NCBI GenBank assembly: GCA_934045905.1
Contig: OW203762.1
Coordinates: 22,972,345 to 23,036,344 of the forward strand
Reading direction: 5' to 3'
DNA: 64,000 nt
DNA from: Leuctra nigra
Lineage: Eukaryota; Arthropoda; Insecta; Plecoptera; Leuctridae
The translations under genes and the position numbers were made by a program. This document shows, in pieces, positions 1-11,343 of the stretch. The first letter of the stretch is position 1; each line of letters begins with the position of its first letter. The notes beneath the pieces are model-generated. The model was not told the origin of the DNA and did no database searches. It was given only the letters and a program-made list of their open reading frames with translations.

Positions 1-3000
1 ATATTAAATCTAAAACTAAACTAGCATGTACCTATTCTTGCGGAGAATAAATTTACTCTTCATTTATTTATAAAGGCTTAATGGAAAATAATTTATATTT
101 TATTAGGTACGTAATATTTGTTTCCGAAAGCATTGATAACTTTAAAGAGAGTGGTGATAACATTTGTAAGAACCGCACCATAATAGAATGGTGATAATAT
201 TCTATAGAATATTGAAGTTCTTACGAACATTTTTAAGCTCATAAAAATCTTTGAAATCGGCAAAGATATGGAATTTTAGATGTATGTGATTGAGAACGAA
301 GTCATATTTGCCTTCACTTTCGCAACTTTTATAGAATCGAATGCCTTAAATATCGAATGTACTTTATTATTTGATACCGAACTGTTTAACCAGGATAAAC
401 ATTTAAGGACAATAGAACCGAGTATTTACATTTTGAAAAATTGCTTTTTCTGTTGAATGAAAAATAAAATATTCTGACCGCTGGTCATTTCATTTGTTGA
501 CAGTATCGGTCTGCAAGATTTCCCTTGCGATTGATTCGCGTTTTAGCCGCAAGATACAACAAGCTCCCGTGTCATTTTTCAAATACAATATTAATAACCA
601 CTCTGGTCAATTGTATAAACCGTTCCGCCAAAATCACAATGAAGTTTCATTGAAATTAAATTACAAAATTGAAAAAAGTGCTAGTATATATAAAACTTTG
701 AAGCGCAATATTCACTTTGAATATTTATAGAGTTTTGTATCGCGTCCGTGCGTGAAAATGCCCCGACGTTGAGGTTGTTTCGGCAGTAAAAGTTTGATTA
801 AACACTGATTTTAATCAAAATGAGAGCGTGAGATTGCTTCGAGGAGGGAGGAAGAAGGAGGGGTATAAATGGAAGCGAAGTGGAGTATCTTACGGTGAAA
901 TAAATTGCTCGAGTTCTTCAATAAAAAAAAGCAAAGACAATGGAGTGTTGTCGCTTTTTGACGTGGTAAGGAATTGGCTTTCAGCACAAGATGGCTGCCT
1001 TCATATAAAAACAAGGATTCATTATTCATTTTGTGTGTAACATAGATTCACACTTCCCCTATATTATGCACCACTGCTATTTGTCATAAACTTTCCAATC
1101 CGTCAAAATGCATCTATATATACTTTTGTACTTTTTACTGCATGGTGCATGGAAAAAAACACAATAATTTTATTGTTGACTGAAAACAGCATGCTAATAA
1201 ATTGACCGTATTCATTAATTACCACAATTCTGGAATTTTAAGTCCTAAAACAAGTTAAGGCTCAGAAGTGCAAGTTATTTTCATTAATTTTGGTAGTTGC
1301 TCCTGAATTTAGTATGCGTTTATCAAAAAACAAATAAAACAGACAGCATTTTTCTTTTACAAAAATTATAAATCCTTCACTCGAGTCTTGCACTGACTCA
1401 CTGATTATTCACGAAAGCTGAGAAACAAAAGAACGTCAGGAAGAGAAAAAAAATATTTGCTTGTGGTTGATTACGAGAGCCATTAAGTTGATATCACCCC
1501 CCCTCCTCCTTGGTATGCAGCTTCCAGTAATTGACACAGCCAGCGTCTCGTTGCTCCACAACCACGTCATAACATCCCTGCATTCTGCATTGTTTCTCGA
1601 GGTAGAGGGAGCTCTTCCATTGGCTACAGAGATAAGCAATTTTCTCGGCTCGTGATTGGGGCTTGGCTCCAGGGAATAAAACTCCATCTACAAATGAACA
1701 CCCGTGACAAGCGCTATAATTCGCCGTCCATGTGAAAGAGAGAGAAGGATGATGGGGGGAGTTAAACCGCGGGAAGGAGATAGCCATAGAGACGCTTGTT
1801 TCAGTTCGTTCCTTCTCTCTCTCTTCGTTCTATCCGGTTGTCTCTTTCGGATAGAATCTTAAGACCGCGTTCACATTAGTAGAGCATTATGCTTATTGGA
1901 TGTGCCGGTGATGTAGTGGATGGAATCTTTGTTAGGATGTGGAAATGCGCCACGTTAAGTTTGATGGCAGCGAAGACAATAGCGCGACCACAACAATTGG
2001 TGGCAGATGTGGGATGGAAATCCAGGTTTGATAGGGAGTGAAGGAATTAGGCCAGGTTGTAGGATGCTTTCTTCATAGTTGCAATAGGACTAAACCAACT
2101 TTATTCACGAACATATTATGGCATTTTAACCAAATTTTATGAAAGATGTGGGGATTTTCAATAGACGAATTCTGGATTGTACTTATGAAAATAATACCCA
2201 TTCCACCAGAAATGGGGACTGGGTGAGCGTCTTTTTCGCCTGATACATTTCATATAATACAAAATTCCATAACTGCAGCATCTCTATCTTCACACTGTTT
2301 CTTAAGCATTGAAAACAATTCCCTTTCTCTCCTGGGATGGTTATAGTGTCAATTTTATTCATTTCTACTCTTATTTACGATAGGGAGTCTTCCGATTTAT
2401 AGATAAAGCTTTTGACGGAAATCATCAAGAATCATAAGTGCTCAAAATTCTATTTCGATGATGCAATCGAACTTTTGTAGATTACAAAAATATAATTTAG
2501 CAACATTTACTATTTCTAATCGAACTGTTACGAACGCACTGTTTTGTTTGATCTATTTAAGTAATACATTTATTTTTGTTACGTGGGATTGATTACAGTT
2601 ACAAAGTTATTATCTGCAACATTCTTTCCTCTTGACTTCTCGAATCAACACCAATGCGTTGCGCTGCAACTCTGGTCCGGGCTGTCAAGTCCACAGCCCA
2701 GTGCTGCGCTCTGCGGTCCAGCGGCCAACTAACCATCCGTCCCCGAGTGACAGCTCCATTATATGCAGTATGAGTGACGCGACTAATTGACTAATTAACA
2801 GTAATGCTGCGTCTTTAGAGCGTGACATGAAGTTGTGTTTGACTCGACATGCTTCGACCGACGGAGCTGACAGATCAATTGCATGCATCGTCAGGTTGGT
2901 TTTACGTGTCGATAACAGCTAGGTAGATTGAGAGACAAATAGTGTTGATGAAAATTAGGAGAAGTGGCGGCTGTGCAAAACATTACTTTTTTTTCATTTT

Positions 3001-3117
3001 ATTAGAAATCACCAACAGAATACAAAATATTCCACAAGTGGGATTTAAAATAACAAAAAAAATATATTTAAACTATGATTAAAGAAGTTAAAACAGAAAA
3101 GTACATTTCAACATTTC
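1..3117. other. Upstream non-coding DNA, no gene recognised
   Basis: Only short chance open frames occur here and none resembles a known protein or carries a convincing splice structure. A more GC-balanced stretch at about 2641-2900 stands out from its AT-rich surroundings. It carries paired homeodomain-type cores (TAATT at 2784 and TAATTAA at 2792-2798) and could be a distal regulatory element of the downstream kn gene, but nothing beyond motif content supports that. Confidence 0.5.
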
Positions 3118-3517
3118 AATATTAAGAGGGCTTGGTAGTGAGCGTGGCCTTGACGAGTTTTTTAATCGATTTTTATCAATATCTTTTTCCAGTGTATTTG
3201 TTAACAAAATAGGGCTATGGACGTGAATTTAGAACAGTTCAATGAAAATAATTTCATAGTTTGGAATAAGCTATTGGTTTTATTGTGTCCAACAGGTGTT
3301 TAGAACCCGAAAATTTAGTAATTTTCGGGTTCTAAACACCTGCTGGACAAAATAAAACTAATAACTTATTCCAAACTATGAAATTATTTTCAGTGAACTG
3401 TTCTGAATTCACGTCCATAGCCCTATTTTGTTAACAATTACACTGGGAAAAGATATTGATAAAAATCGATTGAAAAACTTTTCAAGGTCAAACTCACTAC
3501 CCAGCCGTCTTAATATT
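3118..3517. mobile_element. 400-bp palindromic (fold-back/MITE-like) element
   Basis: The two halves are near-complete reverse complements around a centre at about 3318, where AAAATT-TAGT-AATTTT joins the arms. The left arm starts AATATTAAGAGGGCTTGGTA and the right arm ends with the diverged complement CCCAGCCGTCTTAATATT. Internal matches include the inverted copies of CGGGTTCTAAACACCTG and of TTGTTAACAAAATAGGGCTA. Scattered mismatches show the arms have aged. TTAA occurs just inside both ends, so a TTAA target duplication (piggyBac-like) is possible but not proven. No coding capacity is present, so it would depend on a transposase supplied elsewhere. Confidence 0.8.
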
Positions 3518-6500
3518 ATTACTTAAATGTTAATATTCATTAACATCTGGTTTCTTTATTTTCCTCTATTAAGAAAGTCTGTTTTGAACTTTATTCATAA
3601 AATGCTCAGTAAACGCGTTTATAAACAATCTTTAGAAATGCATGGACGTTTTTTATGAACCATTTTAAAATTCATATAAGATTTTGGTTTTATTGTTCGT
3701 CAATTTGCAACCTATATATAATTTTGACGGTGAAGTCAAGAGACCGATCTTGCTCAAAATCAATCGGCTAATCCACTTCATAGTTATGATACGAGACTGT
3801 GAGAGTCAACAAATTGGCGTGATCTGTGACTTCGTTTGACTTATAAGTCAAAAGGAACAAAACAAGAGTTTCGTGTCTTAAGTTTGGAATGGAAACGCTC
3901 GCTAATAATTTCTCGACAACATGTCAAATGTTGATAAACAAGCTGTAAAAAAATTTAAATTTAATTATCATTTTCTGCTACACAAGAATACAAAACATCA
4001 ACAGATTTCCCAGCATTTTTCAGTTTCACTCTCTTATTCCAGTAGGTAAAGTTTCTTCTCTTCTAGAAGGTGTTTACCTTCGGCATGCAAATAAATCGCG
4101 AGCTACGACAGTCGATCGAATCTCTTTCGCCTCTTCTCGACCATAGCTGAATATTCTAGCCGCTCTCAGGAGCTAGATAAAGCAGCTTTGTTACTGACGC
4201 CAGTCGGCTACTTTATGATGCGCTCCGTGCATTATTCACTACTCAAGAATATTATGCTGTATGGGTCAACTGACACTTCAATAAAGTCAATTTCGAGCCG
4301 TTTCTTATTTATTCAGGTTTATGGAGGAACGAAGTACGCAGTTTGGGAGTCGCACAGGTGCTGGAGAGATGTGAGGAGGGATGAAATAACTGTCCAATGC
4401 ACTTCGATTATTTCATTCATGGGATATCGGAGTTACAAATATATTATTGATATGTTATTTTTATATTTGTTATTTGCATTGATGTACGTTTTTGTTTCTC
4501 GCATTGATTATCACAATTAAATTATGGTTATTTGTATAATTTGAAAAAAATTATCTCAATGTTTCAATATTTATCTAGTAATAATTCATCAACATGAATA
4601 CATTTTTGAACCTTTTAACGTCTACATTTTTACACGATAGCGTCCATTCCATTTCATTCGTCCGATTTTCACCCAATTTCTTTTTCCAAAGCGTCCAACA
4701 CAAATCTTTGATTGAAGTGATTTTGAGATTTCAAAGTCATTTCAATCAAAAAAAAAATTATCTATAATTTTAATAAAAATCAAAGACAATTTTAGACATT
4801 ATTGTTCCCATTATTTTCAAATCATCAATTGCCATCCTTCATAATCATTTTTCTGCCAAACCAATTTTTAATTTTCATTGTTCCTATTTTAGCTTATAAT
4901 AGATTTGTAATAGATTTTGTAGTTCAATAATTTTAATTGTACAGTACGCTGGATCCAAGTGGTTAATTTTGTTTAAAAAGGACAGCCATCAATAAAGTGA
5001 TTTATATATGCTACATGTAAAAATATAAATGCTTTCATCGATATTGTAAAAAATATCAACATCAATAGACAACCAAATAGAATGAAACGTATTTGTCCCA
5101 TACAATTAACAGCAATTTAATTTCCTTAATTTGTCTTGAAAACATAAAAAAACATTCCATAATACCATCTTGTTATAATAAAATCCTGTGAAAATACGTG
5201 TGCACCATTTGTCCGAATCCACGAGTGTATTGTTGAGCCACTTCAATTGTCGAGTTCGCTTGATGTCAGCATTTACACCTTGCTCGTCAACTTTTACCTC
5301 CCCCTCTCCTCTCTGACGCAGCAGCAAGTGGAGCGAGTGATTTGTTAACATTTCCCCGCGCGTTAAAAATCATCCGAACACGTACACGAACATGTACTGC
5401 TCTTGTAGCTCCATTTCAAACTTGTTTTAGGAGAAGGGGTCAGAATTTGTTCGCTATGTGGACCGGTGTTGATTTGCTGGAAGTAAATTTGGTATACATG
5501 AAGTAATTTGTAATCGCTGCATTGGAATGAAGAAAATGTTCTGAAAGTTTGTCTTCACCAAAACTTGAATAAGAATATCATAAAGTTTACAATTCTAATT
5601 TAAACTTTCCCGCCATGAAAACTTAAATGTTTTACTGTTAACGACTTGATTATCGTTGTAATATCGTAATATCACTTGAATATTTCAACGTTTGAAACTA
5701 AGTAGAGTTAACATTTGTAGTCAAGTACTTGACAGGGATGAAAACACTTTAATAACTTTTATGTTACCAGAATTCCGTGGGTGAAAGAGAACTTACTTTG
5801 CAGAGCAAGTTTCTTAGTTTGTTTAGAACTAGAAATTTGAACTAAGATTTTTAAGTTATAATTTCAAATTTAGAACGAATTGTCAACACTTCTTAAGTGA
5901 ACGTATTGGTATTGGAAGAGCTAAAGATGTACGAAAATTAATTTGAACACAGTGAAAAATCTAAATCTTCTAAGTTTGACGTCTGAGTATCAAGAGTCAT
6001 AAACATTAGGCATATTTTAACAAATCAACCACAAAATCAGGACAACTTAAAAAAACAGAAGTTTAGTAACATAAATTGAAGAATTATATATGAGTAAAAC
6101 ATTCTCTTACTTGAAGAATTTCTCATGATGGTCAACATCATACGATATTCGTTACAAGTTACACAAGTTCAACTAGTTGCAAGTTTGGATATATGTTAAC
6201 AAATGATTAATTTCTCTAATGTTTCACAAAATTTGATGCTATTATTGGTTAAAATATTGGATGATGACTTGATCTCGAGAGTTGAATAAAAAGAAATCCT
6301 TGTATAAGGTTCAACGCAATTAACAGATTTATTGTCAATTAAGTTGAACCTTCCAAAGGATCTTAGTTTACTCCAAACCCGGCACCTCCACCTGTCACTC
6401 AACACGAAACACGCTCCAATGACCCTCAAGTGACGTCACCTCAATAACTATTAGTCGCTCATAATTGCTATTGTTTTTACCAACGCGATGGCCGACTGGT

Positions 6501-6998
6501 TGAGTAATAAAAGACCAGGTTGCAAGTGTGGGGGAACTTTCACTGTTTGCAAACAAAACCATCCAATCAACTTTCGCGATTATTTGAGGTGAAAATAATC
6601 GTTCGATTCGACTCGAATTAGATCCATTCAGGAACACACCTATTGATGAATCCATTGATGACGTCATTGTGTCCTTCACTCCCCTGATCACTTTATCTTC
6701 GACACGCGATTGCCAGATGGTTATCACTTATGGAAACACCACTTCGACTAATTTGTTCGCGATCATTGGATTGTAATGAGACTCTGCTTGTGGATGTCAT
6801 TCAAAGCTCTAACTGGTGTTTACAAATTCACAGTTCAGAGAGTATTTATACAAATATAAAAATTAGTGAGTTCGCTCTTTTATTATAGAGCTGTCAATAT
6901 AATTTTTTTATTTAAATCTAGGAAAACGCTTGTGTAACGCGTTGATAAGCGAGCACATTTTCAACACCTCGAACTCAAAAACTTACGATTCTAAAACA
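3518..6998. other. Non-coding upstream DNA, nothing recognised
   Basis: AT-rich sequence without any open frame that looks like protein. No repeat family from elsewhere in the window was recognised in it. The 4188-4520 open frame has no domain signature and is taken as chance. Confidence 0.5.
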
Positions 6999-7120
6999 AA
7001 ATTCTATATCTATAAAATTCTATATCTAAAAATTCTATATCTAAATATTCTATATCTACAATTCTATATCTAAAATATATCTAAATATCTAAAATATATA
7101 TACAATTCTATATCTAAATA
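6999..7120. repeat. Degenerate tandem repeat of ATTCTATATCTAAA
   Basis: Six or so imperfect copies of ATTCTATATCTAAA (about 14-17 bp each), with spacing that drifts, followed by shortened ATATCTAAA units. Almost pure AT. It is a simple tandem array with no coding content. Confidence 0.85.
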
Positions 7121-9328
7121 AATGTTTTATTCTAAAACAAAAAAATCCCGATTCGGTAAGAATCCGCCGAATCGGATTCTGGCAGAAACGAGCATTTGAA
7201 TAGTCTGACTCACAATAATGCCAGTGCACTAAAATGTAGGTCTATAAAATGTTGATCACAATGATCATACAAAATGTTTAACTTGGTAGAACGGCTAATT
7301 TTCACTTTTCAACCTAAAATGTTTGTCTAAACATTCTACATCAAACCATATAAGTGGCCATTACAACAACCGAAGAATTTAACATAGACCCAAGTTAAAA
7401 GACAAGAATCCACGCCTTTTGGTGTGTTCGTCAATTTGATATACTTCCCCTCAAATATTGAAAAACGTTTCCCTCTACTCTAATATATCACTACAATTGG
7501 AACCTATAAACAGGTGGTGCGAATTTCTTTTATTATCTCTCAATTGAAAGCAAATAGCATTAACTGTATATGTTTTATACGAATGTTCTTTTTCTATTAT
7601 GTTCCCCTGAATAAGTTGCATTTATTTGGAATTCGGAGAGCAAATTATCACTACTGTTTCCATTATTGTGTGAAGCGGAAAAATCGCTGCTATTTGGCCG
7701 TGACAGATTCGGCTTTCATTTACTCTCGCTTTCCCCTCTTCACTTGTATGTGTGTTTTCCACAAAAGCGTTAATAGCAAATTGGCTAACATAGAGAACGA
7801 GTAGTTGGGGGTGTGATCCAACATTGTAGGGCTAAAGAGAGGGGGGAGGGGGGAGGGGGGATGACCATTCCGACCGAATTCATTGATATTATACAACTCA
7901 ATTCAACAGAACTCAATTCATCTTTAATTAGATGCAATGTTTGAACCTTAGATGATGCAATATCATGATGTTACTCAAATTATACGGAATATTTATACCT
8001 AACATCGTATGCAATTTTTCTCAAAAGACTACAACTAAAGGCTGAAAAAATCACATTTAATTTAACAGGTAAACAGCAAATTTTACAAAAGTTATGCAAA
8101 TTATTTGAAATGAGGTTTAAGACATGCTTGAGAATTAAATTATTCGAGCAATAATGTTGTTCAGTGTTGGTTTGAACCAATTTAAAATAAAAATTAATAA
8201 TTCAAAACCTAAATATAACTAAAAATTACTAATAACCAACTGAACATTCTAATTTATCTGAAAGGGCATCAAAGCTCTGAGAAACTATAACTTAAATTAT
8301 AGTTAGTGAAAACTATGATCCAGTAGTAGATTTGGTCATTTAACAACTTGCAAATGTATATCAAAGTGCAATAACAAACGAACCCTTTTAATACTAAACA
8401 TATATCATAGGTAGAATGGAAAATGACGTGCTTGAAAAAGATGAACATGTATATGCATTGTTTAATTATCTCGTATAATGACACGTATTAATAAACAAAA
8501 GCCAACTTCAATCAGCATTTCGCCCTGTTGATCACATCGTAAAGAAGTTGGTTCGGTCACGCGAGGTCCATCTGGTGCGAGCAGTCATGACCCATCAGTA
8601 CAGACCGCCCTCTGTCTTGCATAGAACTGCTGCATTTTCTCGAATATTCAATATTCCGACGTAACAAGCTAAATGCCTGGGGGTCGTGGCAGGGGTGGCT
8701 TCCAGGGGGGGGGAGGGGTGCATTACGTATGCGACGTCCATGACGGGGTTTTTAACAGATGCGAAGCTGAATAATTGATTCGTTCTGAATCATTATTCTG
8801 TATGTTATACAATTGCTTGGAAGGAATGGAATGATTTATATGGACCATAAAAATAAACAAATTAATACAATCATTAATTGATAGCATTCAGAAGTTGGGT
8901 TATTCCCTCTGGAAGTGTCTTTTCAGTCAAAAACCAGTCAAAGTGCGTGAAATAGTTAACAAACTAATCAAATTCGAGACTCTCCTCTGTCCGATCTGCG
9001 TGTCGTATCCAGTTTCCGAAGACAAAGCTTATAATTCTCTCCAACAGAATAAAATAAGTTTCGAAATTTACAATGCATTTTTCGATTTTTCGAATAGAAT
9101 ACGTATTTTCTACTATTAAAACACAATTGAATCATTTTAAATCGTATCTGTGTATTAAATTTTGTCTCCAAATGCATTTCTTAAAGTATGTGACGAAAAT
9201 TATGACCGAGATGTTGCTAAGAATATCTTTCAGTTATGATCCCTTTGAAAGATAGCAACCAATTTTTTTTTTATTATTATGTGTATCAATCTATTTGTTT
9301 TTCGAATTGCCGTACTGAGTGCAAGTAT
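7121..9328. other. Non-coding DNA with G-runs
   Basis: No gene recognised. At 7839-7860 three runs of six G are separated by single A residues, and at about 8706-8718 a ten-G run is followed by a four-G run. Both could form G-quadruplexes on the + strand. The remainder is AT-rich without recognised elements. Confidence 0.5.
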
Positions 9329-9701
9329 CGTGTTCGACTGCGAGAGTTAGGCCAATGATTTCGTGTTCAACTGCGAGAGTGCACTTGCACTAAGTCAGTG
9401 CAATGATTCGTGTTCGACTGCGAGAGTTAGGCCAATGATTTCGTGTTCGACTGCGAGAGTGCACTTGCACTAAGTCAGTGCAATGATTCGTGTTCGACTG
9501 CGAGAGTTAGGCCAATGATTTCGTGTTCAACTGCGAGAGTGCACTTGCACTAAGTCAGTGCAATGATTCGTGTTCGACTGCGAGAGTTAGGCCAATGATT
9601 TCGTGTTCAACTGCGAGAGTGCACTTGCACTAAGTCAGTGCAATGATTCGTGTTCGACTGCGAGAGTTAGGCCAATGATTTCGTGTTCGACTGCGAGAGT
9701 G
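9329..9701. repeat. 80-bp satellite, about 4.7 copies
   Basis: The unit begins CGTGTTCGACTGCGAGAGTT and recurs exactly every 80 bp (GTGCACTTGCAC at 9379, 9459, 9539 and 9619). Each unit is itself a partial duplication, because CGTGTTCRACTGCGAGAGT occurs twice per period. It also carries a hairpin, TTGCACT-AAGTC-AGTGCAA. Copies are nearly identical except for an A/G switch in the second GTTCRACTG (A,G,A,A,G along the array), which suggests recent amplification. Confidence 0.95.
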
Positions 9702-9868
9702 GAGACTTTCTTGTCCTCAACAGCTGAGACCGCACTGGAGGCAACTCATTGGGGCAGAATAGGGTTAGGTTAGCACTCACGCCGTCACAATACAAAACAC
9801 AGTGTAAATCGCGCGGTCAGTCAAAAGCGCCTTAATATAATATAATATATTTGTACGGGGTTGAAGAC

Positions 9869-10086
9869 AGGAAGCCAATTTCAATGATTCTCTATGTAAG
9901 CTCAAAACCAGTAGGTAATTCTGCCGTAATTGTGACATGAGTCATTGTGTAAAAGAATGTTTCGATTGAACTGTATTTGTTGACATCAGTAAAATGACAT
10001 TTGATAGAACTAGATTACATCATTCCAAAAGTGTGCAACGGAGAACCAAAAAAATTGACTTTCGGCCTTCTACCTCTGAAGTACAG
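9869..10086 (-). repeat. Dispersed repeat family, copy 1 (inverted)
   Basis: On the - strand this matches copies at 11122-11343 and 45851-46079. Shared blocks in order: a CAGAGGTAGAAGG-like start, GCACACTTTTG, GATGTCAACAAATA, TTACACAATGACTCATGTCA, TACTGGTTTTGAG and GAATCATTGAAATGG. About 218 bp; no coding potential and no tRNA-like promoter seen. It may be a non-autonomous element or a fragment of a larger retroelement. Confidence 0.8.
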
Positions 10087-10517
10087 ATCTTATTCGTAAA
10101 ACATATTTTTAAACTCATTCATTAGTATATTTCCCCCCATTTTATTGCTGATCAGATCACGCAATCTTCTAATTAAAAATATTAAAGAAGACCATTCGGT
10201 AATTTTTCAAGATTCAATCATTGCCTTCCCGATGAAAAATCTTATGTAGAACTCATCTCATTTGTCTGCTAACAATTTCGGCGCCTTCTGATAGCAATGA
10301 TGATGAATAATGCACATTCTGACGAGGGAAGACAAAGGCATTGTTGTGTGACGACGAAACAAATGCGGCTAAACGCGGCGAATGAATATCTTGTCTGAAA
10401 TGAGCTTATTAATATGCCATGTCTTGTGCAGAGTCCGTATGTCTCTGGGGTCATCAAGCAGAGAACTAAGGCGAATCAGCCGTGGCTACTTGCTAATGAA
10501 TCCATTAAGTCCGCAGC

Positions 10518-10822
10518 GTCGTGTCCACTCATGATGGTCGTGTCCACTCATGATGGTCGTGTCCACTCGTGATGGTCGTGTCCATTCGTGATGGTCGTGT
10601 CCACTCATGATGGTCGTGTCCACTCATGATGGTCGTGTCTACTCGTGATGGTCATGTCCACTCATGATGGTCGTATCCACTCATGATGGTCGTGTCCACT
10701 CATGATGGTCGTGTCCACTCATGATGGTCGTGTCCACTCATGATGGTCGAGTCCACTCATGATGGTCGTGTCCACTCATGATGGTCGTGTCCACTCATGA
10801 TGGTCGTGTCCACTCATGATGG
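10518..10822. repeat. 19-bp minisatellite, 16 copies
   Basis: Sixteen head-to-tail copies of GTCGTGTCCACTCATGATG with single-base variants (for example CTCGTGATG and TCTACTCG). Each unit contains the palindrome TCATGA. The 19-bp period is not a multiple of three and there is no conserved frame, so it is not protein-coding. Confidence 0.97.
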
Positions 10823-10940
10823 TGAAGTCGCAAGATACGAGGCAATTCATGCAGAAAGATCATCATATGATTTTATAATATTCCTCTATCTGATGAGCGT
10901 TACATGTGATTTCGTTCAAGATGGCTGACTTGCCAAGCTA

Positions 10941-10978
10941 ATTCAAATTCAAATTCAAATTCAAATTCAATTCAATTC
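10941..10978. repeat. (TTCAAA)n microsatellite
   Basis: Four to five hexamer units of ATTCAA, degrading into ATTCA pentamers at the right end. Confidence 0.9.
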
Positions 10979-11121
10979 GTTCCAGAACATCAAAAACGAT
11001 CTAACATAAATACACTAAAACATTAAAAATATGAGTTGAAGCTGTTACCTAAATTACTACTAAAATAACTGAAATTAATATTACAGTTTAAAAAAATACT
11101 CGAACAGTTATCAACATACTA

Positions 11122-11343
11122 TATCTCAGAAGTAGAAAGGCGGAAGTCGATTTTCTCGATTTTGCGTTACACACTTTTAAATTATGTATAATCTAACTCT
11201 ATCAATCGCTCTTTGACTGATGTCAACAAATAAATTGATGTCTTCTCTTACACAATGACTCATATCACCATTACAAATATGATTGGATGAACAGAAATAC
11301 TGGTTTATGAGATCACCTCAAATCTTTGAAGCGGATCTCCGCC
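11122..11343 (+). repeat. Dispersed repeat family, copy 2
   Basis: Direct-orientation relative of the copies at 9869-10086 (inverted) and 45851-46079. It shares CAGAAGTAGAAAGG, CACACTTTT, TGATGTCAACAAATA, TTACACAATGACTCATATCA, TACTGGTTTATGAG and TCACCTCAA in the same order and spacing. Copies 1 and 2 lie about 1 kb apart in opposite orientation with the 19-bp minisatellite between them. Confidence 0.8.

Noticed and set aside
9329..10822. Tandem arrays as possible CRISPR
   Set aside because: Units are head-to-tail with no unique spacers and the locus is clearly eukaryotic.
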